Counted from the first letter of the stretch, positions 1-9,175 are shown. The stretch is DNA of 64,000 bases from Actinomyces lilanjuaniae (GCF_003606385.1 NZ_CP032514.1:1240001-1304000), one strand, 5' to 3'. Notes: generated by a model not told the origin, from the letters alone. Translations and numbers: made by a program.

Positions 1-67
1 GCTGTCCAAGGACCAGCCGGTCGCCCCGGCTGACGTCCGCCAGGTCAAGAGGCTGCTCGGTCGCTGA
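1..67 (+). CDS. rpmI: 50S ribosomal protein L35, C-terminal end (partial)
   Basis: The window opens inside a reading frame that translates to LSKDQPVAPADVRQVKRLLGR and stops with TGA at 65-67. This is the usual C-terminal end of ribosomal protein L35 of the large subunit. rplT follows after 28 bases behind a strong ribosome binding site, which is the classical infC-rpmI-rplT order. Only the last 21 residues are present, so the call rests on the tail sequence and the neighbour. Confidence 0.85.
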   Translation, partial: LSKDQPVAPADVRQVKRLLGR

Positions 68-95
68 CCGCCCCACCACGTAAGGAGTTTTTCTC

Positions 96-476
96 ATGGC
101 ACGTGTCAAGCGGGCGGTCAACGCCCACAAGAAGCGTCGTACTGTTCTTGAGCAGGCCTCGGGGTACCGGGGCCAGCGCTCCCGCCTCTACCGCAAGGCC
201 AAGGAGCAGGTCACCCACTCCGGCGTGTACGCCTTTCGTGACCGCCGTGCCCGCAAGGGTGACTTCCGGCGTCTGTGGATCCAGCGCATCAACGCTGCTG
301 CCCGCGCCGAGGGCCTGACCTACAACCGGTTCATCCAGGGGCTGGGCCTGGCTGGTGTCGAGGTCGACCGCCGGATGCTGGCTGAGCTGGCGGTCAACGA
401 GCCTGCTGCCTTCAAGGCCCTGGTGGGTACCGCCCGCGCCGCCCTGCCCAGCGATGTCAACGCTCCCCGGGCCTGA
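96..476 (+). CDS. rplT: 50S ribosomal protein L20
   Basis: 126 residues, a normal length for L20. It binds 23S rRNA and is needed early in large-subunit assembly. The basic N-terminus ([15 protein letters not shown]), the segment [17 protein letters not shown] and the later [13 protein letters not shown] stretch are family hallmarks. An AAGGAG ribosome binding site lies just upstream of the ATG. It follows rpmI directly, and a strong hairpin terminator follows it at 513-553, so it closes the infC-rpmI-rplT operon. Confidence 0.97.
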   Translation: MARVKRAVNAHKKRRTVLEQASGYRGQRSRLYRKAKEQVTHSGVYAFRDRRARKGDFRRLWIQRINAAARAEGLTYNRFIQGLGLAGVEVDRRMLAELAVNEPAAFKALVGTARAALPSDVNAPRA

Positions 477-512
477 CTCGGCCGCAGGCCGGTGATGCGG
501 CCTATGGGAGCA

Positions 513-553
513 CGATGGTGCCGCCCTCCGCAGTAGCGGGGGCGGCACCATCG
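513..553 (+). terminator. Hairpin terminator after rplT
   Basis: A perfect 13-base inverted repeat (CGATGGTGCCGCC at 513-525, its complement at 541-553) encloses a 15-base loop. It lies 36 bases after the rplT stop. No T-run follows, which is common for hairpin terminators in high-GC actinobacteria. Confidence 0.75.
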
Positions 554-758
554 TCTGCCGGGGGTGGTGGGCGGCGGGCCACTGGCTGACGCCGACTCTC
601 GGTGCCGCGCCGCAGCCCGGCCTCCCGTAGGCTTGACCGCCATGAGCCCCAGGAGCACCTCTGCCGACCTCGACGACCTCCTGCTGGGGGATGACGATGC
701 CCCCGGTGGTGCGGGCGGCCCGCAGGACCTTCCCGTTCGCGGGCCGCGGCGACGTACC

Positions 759-1589
759 ATGACGGAGGGGGTCGCGGCCGGGCACGAGGTCCTTGTGAAC
801 CCAGGCTCGACCAGGGTGGCGCGCGTCGCCGGACTGGTGCGACGCACCGCCCGCGCCAGGCACCACAGGTTCCTGGTCGAGGGTCCCCAGGGGGTCCGGG
901 AGGCTGTTGCCTACGCCCCTGACCGGGTCCTTGACCTATACATGACGGAGCGAGCGCTTGAGCGCCACCCTGAGATCTGGGTGGCAGCCGAGGAGGCCGG
1001 GCTGTACCGCCACCTCACCAGTGAGAGGGTCATGGAGGCGATGAGCCCGGACGCCCAGGGCGTCCTCGCAGTGGCTGCCATGGAGGAGGCCACGGGCAGT
1101 GAGGCCCTGGCCTCGGCTGTCAAGGACGCACGCCTGGTCGCGGTGCTGGTCGAGATCCAGGACCCGGGCAATGCCGGCACGATGATCCGTGTGGCTGACG
1201 CCGCCGGGGCAGACGCGGTGGTGCTGGTGCGTGGCTGCGTCGAGGCGACCTCGCCCAAGGTGGTGCGCTCCACCGCGGGGAGCCTGTTCCACCTTCCCGT
1301 GGTGACCGGGGTGGCTCTTGACGACACTGTCAGCGCCCTGCGCGGGGCGGGACTGGCCGTCCTGGCCGCTGACCGGGGCGGGGAGCTGGACCTGTTTGAC
1401 GCCACGGACCTGCTGTCGGCCCCCGCAGCCTGGGTGCTGGGCAACGAGGCCCAGGGGCTGGGACCGCAGGTTCTGGAGCAGGCTGACGCCTCCGTGTCGG
1501 TTCCGGTCTACGGCAGGGCCGAGTCTCTCAACGTCGCCGCTGCCGCTGCCGTGTGCCTCTACGCCAGCGCCCAGGCGCTGAGGTCCTGA
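759..1589 (+). CDS. SpoU/TrmH-family RNA 2'-O-ribose methyltransferase
   Basis: A SAM-dependent RNA 2'-O-methyltransferase of the trefoil-knot SPOUT class. Its usual position next to rplT and pheST suggests a 23S rRNA or tRNA target. The three SpoU motifs are clear: IQDPGNAGTMIRVADAAG (motif 1), WVLGNEAQGL (motif 2) and VPVYGRAESLNVAAAAAV (motif 3). An N-terminal substrate-binding domain (ARHHRFLVEGPQGVREAV) precedes them. The frame is open back to 564, with other ATG codons such as 642. The start at 759 gives 276 residues, the usual length, and begins just before the conserved domain. No strong ribosome binding site decides between the starts. Confidence 0.85.
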   Translation: MTEGVAAGHEVLVNPGSTRVARVAGLVRRTARARHHRFLVEGPQGVREAVAYAPDRVLDLYMTERALERHPEIWVAAEEAGLYRHLTSERVMEAMSPDAQGVLAVAAMEEATGSEALASAVKDARLVAVLVEIQDPGNAGTMIRVADAAGADAVVLVRGCVEATSPKVVRSTAGSLFHLPVVTGVALDDTVSALRGAGLAVLAADRGGELDLFDATDLLSAPAAWVLGNEAQGLGPQVLEQADASVSVPVYGRAESLNVAAAAAVCLYASAQALRS

Positions 1590-1608
1590 GGCAGGCTGAG
1601 GTCCTGGG

Positions 1609-2933
1609 ATGACTGGAACGACCGGGCCCGGTGCCCCGGTCGGCAGTGTCGGTAGTACCAGCGCTGTCGGTGACGTCCTGCGTCGTCGGCCTCACGGGAC
1701 GGGGTCTCTCCCGTGGACCGCAGCGGTGCTGGTGCTGGTGCTGCTCTCAGCCACCTCGGCCTGGGAGGAGACGGGGCAGTGGCCGGTGGTCGCCGTAGTG
1801 TGTGTCCTAGGTGGTGTCCTGTGGTGGCGACGCCTGGACGCTGACGCGGTTGGTACAGTGGTCCTGGCGGCAGGGGCGCTCCAGCTGGCGCTCCTTGACT
1901 TCGCCCTGACAGCAGACGTCCTCGTCCTGCTTGCCCTGTTCCGCGTAGGGGCGCAGGGTCGTGCGACCCTACGCCCCCTGTGGGCGGTGGCACTGGTCCT
2001 GGGCGCGTTCCTGGCGGCACTGAGATGGAACCAGGACGAACAGGGCGTGGTAGCCGACTCCCTCTACCGTAACGACTTTCGTTCCGTTGTGCTCTTCGTC
2101 CTGGGGGGCGGGCTGCTTGCGTGGGGCGCAGGCCGTCTGCTGGCCCTCAGGCGCGATGCTGTCCAGGCGCGTGCCGCAGCACAGCGGGCGCGACAGGCTG
2201 AGGAGGAGCAGCGTCTCCTCGCCCAGGTCGCCGCTGTGCGCACCCGCACGGCCCAGGACGTCCACGACGTCGTCGGCCACGCCCTGGCCCTGGTTGCTGT
2301 CCAGGCCGAGGCCGGGCACTACCTGGTGACAGCTCCGCAGGAGGAGGTCGACCTGACCGATCAGCAGCGGCTGGACCAGGCCCGAGGTGTGCTGGAGACC
2401 GTCCTGACTACCACGCGCAAGGCGTTAGAGGAGACCCGCTCCCTGACCCACGCACTGGCAGCCGGTGCAGACCATGACGGGGCAGCGTCCCTCTACCCGG
2501 CGCCGGGCCTGGACGCCCTGCCCGCACTGGTGCATGAAGCCAACCGCTCGGGCGTCCCCGTCCACCTCACGGTCCAGGGCGAGCCTGGCAGCCACGGGCC
2601 GGTGGACCTGGGCGCCCAGACTGCCCTCTACCGGACGGCGCAGGAGGGAATTACCAACGCTGTCAGGCACGTGCCCGCGGTGAGCCGTATTGATGTGGCG
2701 CTGGTTCATGCTCCGGACAGCCTGACCCTCACGGTCACCAACGACGCCCCGGCACCCCTGGCCGTCCCGAACGACTCGGGCAGCACCACCCTGGCAGAGC
2801 GGCTCAGCGGTACGGCAGGGGGACGGGGCTGCGTAGCCTGGGCCACAGGGTGGAGGCTGCTGGAGGTCGGCTGCAGGCGGAGCCGCTGCCTGGTGGAGGC
2901 GTGGTCCTCCGGGTGCAGGTTCCCCTTCCTTAG
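1609..2933 (+). CDS. NarL-type sensor histidine kinase (frameshift near 2818-2822)
   Basis: Membrane sensor kinase pairing with the response regulator that follows. About five hydrophobic segments cover residues 35-180, followed by an Ala/Arg/Glu-rich coiled linker. Next comes a HisKA_3 domain with the phosphoacceptor His in RTAQDVHDVVGHALALVAVQ, and a HATPase domain whose N box is QEGITNAVRH. In the frame as read, the G box is lost and translation runs to 2976. Skipping one missing base in the G5 run at 2818-2822 restores GTGLRSLGHRVEAAGGRLQ...VQVPLP with a stop at 2931-2933. The break is therefore a one-base deletion, probably a base-calling error. The sensed signal is unknown. Confidence 0.8.
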
Positions 2934-3050
2934 GTGGAGGCGGATCGGGCGGCCCGGCGGAGCCGTAAGGCCGTAAGGTGGCGCAGTGCTCGTCACGGTG
3001 GTATCACAGTGGTACACCTGGCGCGGGCAGTCTGAGAACGGAGCGATGCC

Positions 3051-3856
3051 GTGACGTCATTACCACCGGCCGCAGCGACTGGAGCAGGGTTACCGGGGCC
3101 GGGGCCTGCGCCGCGGCCGGTGCGCGTGCTTCTTGCCGACGACCAGGACCTGGTGCGGGCTGGCTTCCGGATGATCCTGGACGCCCAGAAGGACATGGTG
3201 GTCGTGGGCGAGGCTGCTGACGGGCAGCAGGCGCTTGTCGCGGCCCAGGCGCTGCACCCGGACGTCATCCTCATGGACGTACGCATGCCCCTCATGGACG
3301 GGATCGAGGCCACCCGGGTCCTCGCCCGCAGAGATGCCCAGGTACGCGTGCTGGTCCTGACCACTTTCGACCTCGACGACTACGTGGTCGAGGCGCTGTG
3401 CCACGGTGCGTCAGGGTTTCTCCTCAAGGACGTCAGTGCCCCGAGCTCATAGCCGGGGTGCGGGCGGTGGCCCGCGGTGACTCCGTCGTAGCGCCCTCCG
3501 CGACGCGGCGCCTGCTCAGCCGGTGGGTCGCAGGCCAGGCCGCCTCCGGCGCCTCCGTCTGCGCTCGCCCCCGGGGGCTACCCGGTCCCAGCGCTGGGGC
3601 GCAGGCACCTCCCACGGGCACACCCACCCGCCAGGATGGGCGGCTGGCAGCCCTGAGCGCACGGGAGCGGGAGGTCCTCGCCCTGGTGGGCCGGGCGCTG
3701 AGCAACCGGGAGATCGCCGAGCGGCTCGTGGTGGCCGAGTCGACTGTCAAGACCCACATCAACCGGATTCTGCGCAAGCTCGCGGTACGAGACCGTGTCG
3801 GCCTGGTTGTCCTGGCCTATGAGACAGGCCTGGTCCGCCCCGGAGACGAGGACTGA
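3051..3856 (+). CDS. NarL/LuxR-family response regulator (frameshift near 3439-3442)
   Basis: DNA-binding response regulator, partner of the upstream kinase. The receiver domain starts at VRVLLADDQDLVRAGF, with the phosphoacceptor Asp at about residue 76 (ILMDVRMPLMDG). The LuxR-type helix-turn-helix is LSAREREVLALVGRALSNREIAERL followed by VVAESTVKTHINRILRKL. As read, the frame stops at 3452 just after FLLKDVSAP. One more C in the run at 3439-3442 joins it to ELIAGVRAVARGDSVVAPSATRRLL and the HTH. The start is GTG at 3051, with GGAG upstream. A Pro/Ala-rich linker of about 50 residues separates the two domains. Confidence 0.82.
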
Positions 3857-3995
3857 GCCTCAGCCCTGACCCGTGGGGAGGAGAGCTGGTGCCACACCCA
3901 GTCCAGCCCCGGGTGGAACCTGGTTCGACAGTGTCAGCTCAGGGTTGGAATGACGGGAAAAGCTCTGGATCTCCGTCCAGGCGGGCGCTAGCGTC

Positions 3996-5054
3996 ATGAC
4001 CGTGACCCCAACCTATTCATCGCCAGCGCCAGGTTCTCTGTCACCCTTAGAGACCGCCGAGGACGCGGGACGGCACCGTCCCGCCCGCCGCTACCAGGTC
4101 CTGGACATCCTGCGGGGCTTCGCCCTGTGCGGCATCCTCCTGGTCAACATAGGGGACATTGTGGAGCTCGGCTGGGACCTGCCCGCCGTGGTGGGACAGG
4201 AGCCCTCTGCCGCGCAGACGGCGCTGCACTACCTAGTGTCCACCCGTTTTGTGCCGATCTTTGCCTTCATGTTTGGTATGAGCATGACCTTTGTCGCGGA
4301 CTCTGCCCGTCGACGCGGCTCCTCACCCGGGCGGGTCCTGGCCCGGCGCCTGGGAGTGCTGCTGGTCATTGCTCTGGCACACTCGCTGGTCTACCCCGGG
4401 GAGGTCCTCAGAGCCTACGCGATCGTCGGGCTCATGGTGCTGGTTCTGGTGCTGCTGCTTCCCCGCCGCCTCCTGGCGCTGCTGGGGGTGGTGGCTACGG
4501 CGGTCAGCTATGCGGTAGCCGGCTCAGGTGTCCTCAATGTCCCTGGCCTGTTTCTTCTCGGCGCGGCGGCTGCGGCCTACGGGCTGCCTGCCTACCTGGA
4601 GCGGCCTGACCGTCGTCTGCTGGCAGCCACCGTGGTGGTAGCGCTCCTGACGGTGCCTGCCGTCCTTGCCCAGGTCCACGAGCCCGGTGGTGATCCCCGT
4701 TTTGGCACAGCCGGAGGAATCGCCGGCGGGATCATGGCTGTGCTCTACGTGTGCCTGGTGGTCCTGGCCTGCTCGACCTCCCTGCGCAGGCCGCTGGCAG
4801 CCCTCCTGGAGCCGTTGGGCCGCACCAGCCTCAGCTGCTACGTGGGAGCCAGCCTCGTCGTGGCACCCATAGGCGTGGTGGCGCACTGGACCGAGAGCCG
4901 CGACGTCGTGCCTCTGCTGTGGACGGCCCTGGTCGTGCTCCTCGCCCAGTCCCTCCTGGCGCGGGCGTGGCTGTCCCGCTTCCGTTACGGCCCTCTTGAG
5001 TGGATGTGGCGCTGCCTGACCTGGTGGCGGGTCGAGCCCCTGCTCCGCCGGTAG
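3996..5054 (+). CDS. DUF418 / YeiB-family membrane protein
   Basis: A polytopic membrane protein of 352 residues with about ten hydrophobic segments. The N-terminal YQVLDILRGFALCGILLVNI and the C-terminal RYGPLEWMWRCLTWW motifs are diagnostic of the DUF418 family. Its biochemical role is not established; some members are linked to acyl transfer or transport. It sits alone, 139 bases after the two-component pair and reading the same way, so it may be a target of that pair (inference). Confidence 0.8.
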   Translation: MTVTPTYSSPAPGSLSPLETAEDAGRHRPARRYQVLDILRGFALCGILLVNIGDIVELGWDLPAVVGQEPSAAQTALHYLVSTRFVPIFAFMFGMSMTFVADSARRRGSSPGRVLARRLGVLLVIALAHSLVYPGEVLRAYAIVGLMVLVLVLLLPRRLLALLGVVATAVSYAVAGSGVLNVPGLFLLGAAAAAYGLPAYLERPDRRLLAATVVVALLTVPAVLAQVHEPGGDPRFGTAGGIAGGIMAVLYVCLVVLACSTSLRRPLAALLEPLGRTSLSCYVGASLVVAPIGVVAHWTESRDVVPLLWTALVVLLAQSLLARAWLSRFRYGPLEWMWRCLTWWRVEPLLRR

Positions 5055-5378
5055 GGGAGGCCTGACCGCTTCCACGCGCCAGCGAGTAGGCGAAGGGCCT
5101 GAGGAAGACCAGGGGGAAACGCTTCGCCCTGGCGGAGATGAACTGGCTGGGTGTCACGCCGATGACGGCGGCTGGCTGGTGGCCAGCCGGGTACGTGACT
5201 CGCAGCTCGACCGCTCTGCGATATCGACCTGTGATGATCGTCCCAACGGTCTCTCTCGGGCAGATCTCCTGGATGAGGGGCGGCTGGGGTGCTAATGTGC
5301 CCCGGACGGCCCGTGGGAACCGGATGGGTCAAGGACCCGGTACGGCCGACGGGGTACGCGTATGACGGAGGAGGAGAC
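5055..5378. other. Intergenic region upstream of the polycysteine leader
   Basis: No convincing gene is seen; the short open frames here have no ribosome binding site and no family resemblance. The stretch should carry the promoter of the amino-acid transporter operon, but I see no clear -35/-10 pair. GGAGGAGGAG at 5367-5376 is a strong ribosome binding site for the leader ORF that starts at 5379. Confidence 0.5.
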
Positions 5379-5414
5379 GTGCTCAGGCGGATGTGCTGCT
5401 GTTGCTGTCACTGA
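5379..5414 (+). CDS. Polycysteine leader peptide (candidate Cys attenuator)
   Basis: An 11-codon ORF read as MLRRMCCCCCH from GTG 5379 (an in-frame ATG lies at 5391). It has five consecutive Cys codons (TGC TGC TGT TGC TGT, 5394-5408) and stops at 5412-5414. GGAGGAGGAG lies just upstream. Short polycysteine leader ORFs that act as cysteine-responsive attenuators are known in actinobacteria. This one lies 58 bases before an amino-acid ABC importer. CTCAGGCGGA (5382-5391) can pair with TCCGCC (5425-5430) plus CTGAG (5439-5443), and a second hairpin (5461-5474) covers the start codon of the next gene. Ribosome stalling on the Cys codons could therefore change the RNA fold. Confidence 0.7.
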   Translation: MLRRMCCCCCH

Positions 5415-5460
5415 CGTAACCGCTTCCGCCCACCTGCCCTGAGACCGTCCCCAGACCAAG

Positions 5461-5474
5461 ACGAGGTGCCTCGT
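5461..5474 (+). promoter_or_regulatory. Hairpin masking the ribosome binding site and start codon of the ABC ATPase gene
   Basis: ACGAG (5461-5465), loop GTGC, CTCGT (5470-5474) is a perfect stem. It contains the likely ribosome binding site GAGG and overlaps the GTG start at 5473. Together with the upstream Cys leader it looks like a translational on/off switch. This is inference from sequence pairing only. Confidence 0.45.
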
Positions 5475-6285
5475 GTCCCCTGCTCCACACCCTGCCCACA
5501 GCTCCTCCCCGTCCGGCGCCGCTGCCTCCCCACCACCTGGCCAGCCCCAGGACCCCCTGGTGCGTATCAGCCACGTCACCAAGTACTACGGGGACTTCAA
5601 GGCGCTTGACGACGTCAGCCTGGACATCCACCGTGGCGAGGTGGTCGCGGTCATTGGTGCCTCCGGGTCGGGAAAGTCCACCCTGTGCCGCACGGTCAAC
5701 CGTCTTGAGACCGTCTCAGCAGGCAGCGTCGTCATCGACGGTGTGCCCCTTCCGGAGGAGGGAAGGGAGCTGGCCCGCCTGCGTGCCGACGTCGGCATGG
5801 TCTTCCAGGCCTTCAACCTCTTCCCGCACCGCTCGGTGCTGGACAACATCACGCTCGCCCCCACGCGCGTGCGCAAGGTGCCGGTCCCTCATGCGCAGCA
5901 ACGTGCCCGCGAGCTCCTGGAACGGGTAGGGCTGGCCGACCAGGCTGCCAAGCGGCCCGCCCAGCTCTCCGGAGGCCAGCAGCAGCGCGTAGCCATTGCC
6001 CGCGCGCTGGCCATGGATCCCAAGGTCATGCTCTTTGACGAGCCCACCAGCGCCCTGGACCCCGAGATGATCACCGAGGTCCTTGACGTCATCCAGGACC
6101 TGGCCACCTCCGGCATGACCATGCTCGTGGTCACCCACGAGATGGGCTTCGCCCGCAGCGTCGCCGACCGCGTCGTCTTCATGGACGCGGGGCAGGTGGT
6201 CGAGGAGGCCGAGCCCGCCAGCTTCTTCTCCTCCCCGCGTACCGAGCGGGCGCGTGCCTTCCTGTCCACTGTCCTGAGCCACTGA
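5473..6285 (+). CDS. Polar amino-acid ABC transporter ATP-binding protein (probably cysteine/cystine)
   Basis: Cytoplasmic ATPase of a polar amino-acid importer (GlnQ/TcyC type), 270 residues. It has Walker [10 protein letters not shown] at residues 62-70, Q-loop [15 protein letters not shown], signature [15 protein letters not shown], Walker [13 protein letters not shown] and the H-loop VVTHEMGF. The first 28 residues are a Pro/Ser-rich extension before the domain, so a later start is possible. The GTG start lies inside a hairpin and 58 bases after the polycysteine leader. It is followed by the binding protein and two permeases in one operon. The cysteine/cystine substrate is inferred from the leader; glutamate or glutamine is the alternative. 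Confidence 0.9.
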   Translation: MSPAPHPAHSSSPSGAAASPPPGQPQDPLVRISHVTKYYGDFKALDDVSLDIHRGEVVAVIGASGSGKSTLCRTVNRLETVSAGSVVIDGVPLPEEGRELARLRADVGMVFQAFNLFPHRSVLDNITLAPTRVRKVPVPHAQQRARELLERVGLADQAAKRPAQLSGGQQQRVAIARALAMDPKVMLFDEPTSALDPEMITEVLDVIQDLATSGMTMLVVTHEMGFARSVADRVVFMDAGQVVEEAEPASFFSSPRTERARAFLSTVLSH

Positions 6286-6446
6286 CCCGACCCCCCGAGA
6301 CCTGCTGACGTCCTGCTGCTGACCCCTTCCACTGATCTCCTCCCGCGACTCCCACCGACCTCCGACCGACCTCTGAGCAACGCGCAGCCGCCCCGGCAGC
6401 CGCCGCCAGCCCCTATGAAACCAGCCCCTGCGAAAGGTCTCCTGAC

Positions 6447-7535
6447 ATGACTGCCCAGCACGCCCGCCCCGCCCTGACCGTCCCGACTGGCCTGACCCGC
6501 CGTCGCCTCCTGGGTGCCAGCGGTGCCGTCTCGCTGGCGGCCGTGCTGGCGGCCTGCGCCGACACCGGTGCCGACGGCCAGGCCGTTGACGCCTCGGGCT
6601 CCGGTGGTGCCGACTACGACACCGTCATCAACTCCGGTCCGGTGGCCGCTGACGACGTGGTGGCAGCCTCCTCATGGGCGTCGGCCATCCGTGAGGCCGG
6701 GGTGCTCAGGACCGGGGGCACCAAGACCTCCGAGGTCTTCTCCCTGGAGGACGCGACCACTGGTGAGGTCTCCGGCTTCGACGCCGCCTTCGCACAGGCC
6801 CTGGCCCGCTACATCATCGGCGGGGACGACGCCCGCTCCCTCCTGGAGGTAACCCAGGTCACCTCTGACACCCGCGAGACCATGATCGAGAACGGGCAGG
6901 TGGACGCCGTCCTTGCCACCTACACCATCACCCCCGAGCGCGCTGAGAAGATCGCCTTTGCCGGCCCTTACTACTCCTCCGGCCAGTCCGTCATGGTGCG
7001 TGCCGAGGAGACCGGCATCAACGGCGTCGACGACCTGGCTGGCGTGAGGGTGGCCGTCCAGTCCAACTCCTCCTCCGGCCCCGCTCTGGACGAGGCCGCC
7101 CCGCAGGCGGAGCAGGTGCCGTTCCAGGAGAACGGCGACTGCGTGGCCGCCCTCGAGGCAGGCCAGGTGGACGCCTACGTCGTCGACCAGTCCCTCCAGC
7201 TCAGTGTGATGCAGTCCAACGACGCCGTCACGATCGTGGGCGAGCCCTTCACCGAGGACCCTTACGGCATCGGGCTGCCCAAGGACTCCGACGCCCAGGA
7301 GTTCGTCAACACCTTCCTGGAGACCATCTACGAGGACGGCACCTGGGACGCTATCTGGGCGGCCACCATCGGCGCCGTCATGGGCGGTGACGCTCCACAG
7401 CCCCCTGCCATCGGCTCCGTCCCCGGCTCACAGGCGGCCGAGGCCTCACCCACCGCGTCGGCTGATGCCTCTGGCACCTCAGATACCGCGACGTCGGAGG
7501 CCAGCGACGCTGCGACGTCGGAGGCCACAGACTGA
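6447..7535 (+). CDS. Amino-acid ABC transporter substrate-binding lipoprotein with Ser/Thr/Ala-rich tail
   Basis: Extracellular family-3 solute-binding protein, 362 residues. The N-terminus has a twin-arginine motif (TRRRLLGASG) and a lipobox LAAC, so it is probably Tat-exported and lipid-anchored. The domain shows VLRTGGTKTSEVFSLED, GEVSGFDAAFAQALARYI, VDAVLATYTITPERAEKIAFAGPYY and DDLAGVRVAVQSNSSSGPALDE. Residues 330-362 are an unusual low-complexity tail containing two copies of ATSEA. It lies between the ATPase and the permeases, 161 bases after the ATPase gene. Confidence 0.9.
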   Translation: MTAQHARPALTVPTGLTRRRLLGASGAVSLAAVLAACADTGADGQAVDASGSGGADYDTVINSGPVAADDVVAASSWASAIREAGVLRTGGTKTSEVFSLEDATTGEVSGFDAAFAQALARYIIGGDDARSLLEVTQVTSDTRETMIENGQVDAVLATYTITPERAEKIAFAGPYYSSGQSVMVRAEETGINGVDDLAGVRVAVQSNSSSGPALDEAAPQAEQVPFQENGDCVAALEAGQVDAYVVDQSLQLSVMQSNDAVTIVGEPFTEDPYGIGLPKDSDAQEFVNTFLETIYEDGTWDAIWAATIGAVMGGDAPQPPAIGSVPGSQAAEASPTASADASGTSDTATSEASDAATSEATD

Positions 7536-7626
7536 CCCGGGGCAGCCCGCCTGACCTGTCCCCAGTCCACACGTGCCGGGTGGCCGGGCCCCGTGGCCCG
7601 CACCCGGCCGTCCGGAGGAGGTGCTC

Positions 7627-8280
7627 GTGACCGTCATCACCGACAATCTTGGCGTGATCGGCCAGGGTCTGGCCACGACCCTTGTGATCGCCATGCTCGG
7701 CTTCACGCTTGCGCTGGTGGTCGGTACGCTCATCGCGGTCTTTCGCGTCAGCCCGATCCCGCCGCTGCGGGTCCTGGGCGCCGCCTGGGTGACGGTGGCC
7801 TGCAACATCCCGACCCTGTGCCTGATGATCCTGGCGGCCTTCGCCGCCCCGCGTGCCGGGGTGCCGCTGTCCCTGTTTGCGGCAGCTGTCACAGCCATTG
7901 TCTTCTCCGCTTCTGGCTTCGTGTGCGAGACGGTGCGCTCCGGTATCAACTCTGTGCCCAAGGGGCAGGTCGAGGCGGCCCGAGCCCTGGGGATGCCCTT
8001 CAGGCTGATCATCACCACCGTGGTGCTACCCCAGGCGCTGGCGCGCACCATCCAGCCACTGGTCAACATCTTCATCTCCTGCCTCATCGGCTCCTCGCTG
8101 GCTGCCGCCATCGGTGTGCCCGAGCTGACCAACGTCACCCAGCAGCTCAACCTGCGCTACGCGCAGGCGGTGATCACCTTCCTCACCTCGGGCCTGACCT
8201 ACCTGGCTATCGCCTTCCTTGCCACCAGGCTCGGAGCCGTGCTGGAGCGCCGCGTCACCGGAGGGGAGGCCCGTTCATGA
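7627..8280 (+). CDS. Amino-acid ABC transporter permease (first)
   Basis: Membrane subunit of the polar amino-acid importer, 217 residues with about five membrane segments. The EAA loop that docks on the ATPase is VEAARALGMPFRLIITTVVLPQ. The frame is open back to 7573. GTG 7627 is chosen because CCGGAGGAG at 7611-7619 sits at the right distance; GTG 7621 is too close. The stop overlaps the next permease by four bases (ATGA), so the pair is translationally coupled. Confidence 0.9.
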   Translation: MTVITDNLGVIGQGLATTLVIAMLGFTLALVVGTLIAVFRVSPIPPLRVLGAAWVTVACNIPTLCLMILAAFAAPRAGVPLSLFAAAVTAIVFSASGFVCETVRSGINSVPKGQVEAARALGMPFRLIITTVVLPQALARTIQPLVNIFISCLIGSSLAAAIGVPELTNVTQQLNLRYAQAVITFLTSGLTYLAIAFLATRLGAVLERRVTGGEARS

Positions 8281-9131
8281 GTCTTCTGACTGCACGCACC
8301 TCTTCTCGCCCGCGTGGTACCACTGACGCCGACCTGCTCTTCGATGCTCCCGGCCCCAGGGGACGGCGTCGCATTCTCATCGGCTCAGTAGCCGTCACCC
8401 TGGTCCTCGTGGCGCTGGCGGCAGCCGCCCTGGTGCAGCTCGACCAGGCAGGCCAGCTGGCCTATCCCAGGTGGCGCTACTTCCTGGGGCAGTCGGTCGT
8501 CAGCTATCTCGGCCGCGCACTGGCTGACACCCTGCTCGTCACCGTTGTGGGTGCCGCCTTGTCCTTCCCCCTGGGGATCGGCCTGGGCTGGGCGCGCATG
8601 AGCCGCTCCACGGTGGTGCGCCTGGTGGTCGGCACCTGGATCGACGCCATGCGCGCCGTCCCCATGCTGCTGCTTATCTACTTCTTCCTGCTGGCGGTGC
8701 CGCGCTGGGGGCTGACGCTGTCACCGTTGTGGATGCTGACCGTCCCCGTCATCATGTGCTCCTCGGCGACCACAGCGGAGGTGTTCCGCTCCGGGGTGGC
8801 CGCCCTGGACCGGGGGCAGAGCGAGGCGGCCTTGGCGCTGGGGCTGAGCCGGGGCCAGACCATGCGCCTGGTGCTGGCCCCTCAGGCGCTGCGCCTGATG
8901 CTGCCGACCCTGGTCACCCAGCTGGTGACGATCCTCAAGGACTCCTCGCTGGGCTACGTGGTGGCCTACGCCGAGCTCATGTACGCGGGGCGCCTGCTGG
9001 TGTCCTCCGCGCGGGTCAGTGCCCACCTCGACGTGTACCTGCCCGCCTACGTCATCATCGCGGTGGTCTACGTGCTCGTCAACTGGGCGCTGGGTGCGCT
9101 GGCGCGGCGTGTGGAGGCGCGTACCCGCTGA
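8277..9131 (+). CDS. Amino-acid ABC transporter permease (second)
   Basis: The second membrane subunit, 284 residues. A cytoplasmic N-terminus of about 35 residues is followed by five to six membrane segments and an EAA loop (SEAALALGLSRGQTMRLVLAPQALRLMLP). It starts with ATG overlapping the stop of the first permease. It probably forms a heterodimer with that protein. The gene ends the operon; a hairpin follows at 9155-9175. Confidence 0.9.
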   Translation: MSLLTARTSSRPRGTTDADLLFDAPGPRGRRRILIGSVAVTLVLVALAAAALVQLDQAGQLAYPRWRYFLGQSVVSYLGRALADTLLVTVVGAALSFPLGIGLGWARMSRSTVVRLVVGTWIDAMRAVPMLLLIYFFLLAVPRWGLTLSPLWMLTVPVIMCSSATTAEVFRSGVAALDRGQSEAALALGLSRGQTMRLVLAPQALRLMLPTLVTQLVTILKDSSLGYVVAYAELMYAGRLLVSSARVSAHLDVYLPAYVIIAVVYVLVNWALGALARRVEARTR

Positions 9132-9154
9132 GCTCCCGCCCTACAGGCATCGTC

Positions 9155-9175
9155 TCGTAGCGAGCGCGGCTACGA
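9155..9175 (+). terminator. Possible hairpin terminator after the amino-acid transporter operon
   Basis: TCGTAGC (9155-9161) and GCTACGA (9169-9175) form a perfect 7-base stem with a 7-base loop, 24 bases after the permease stop. No T-run follows, so the call is tentative. Nothing else is recognisable between 9132 and 9254. Confidence 0.4.
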
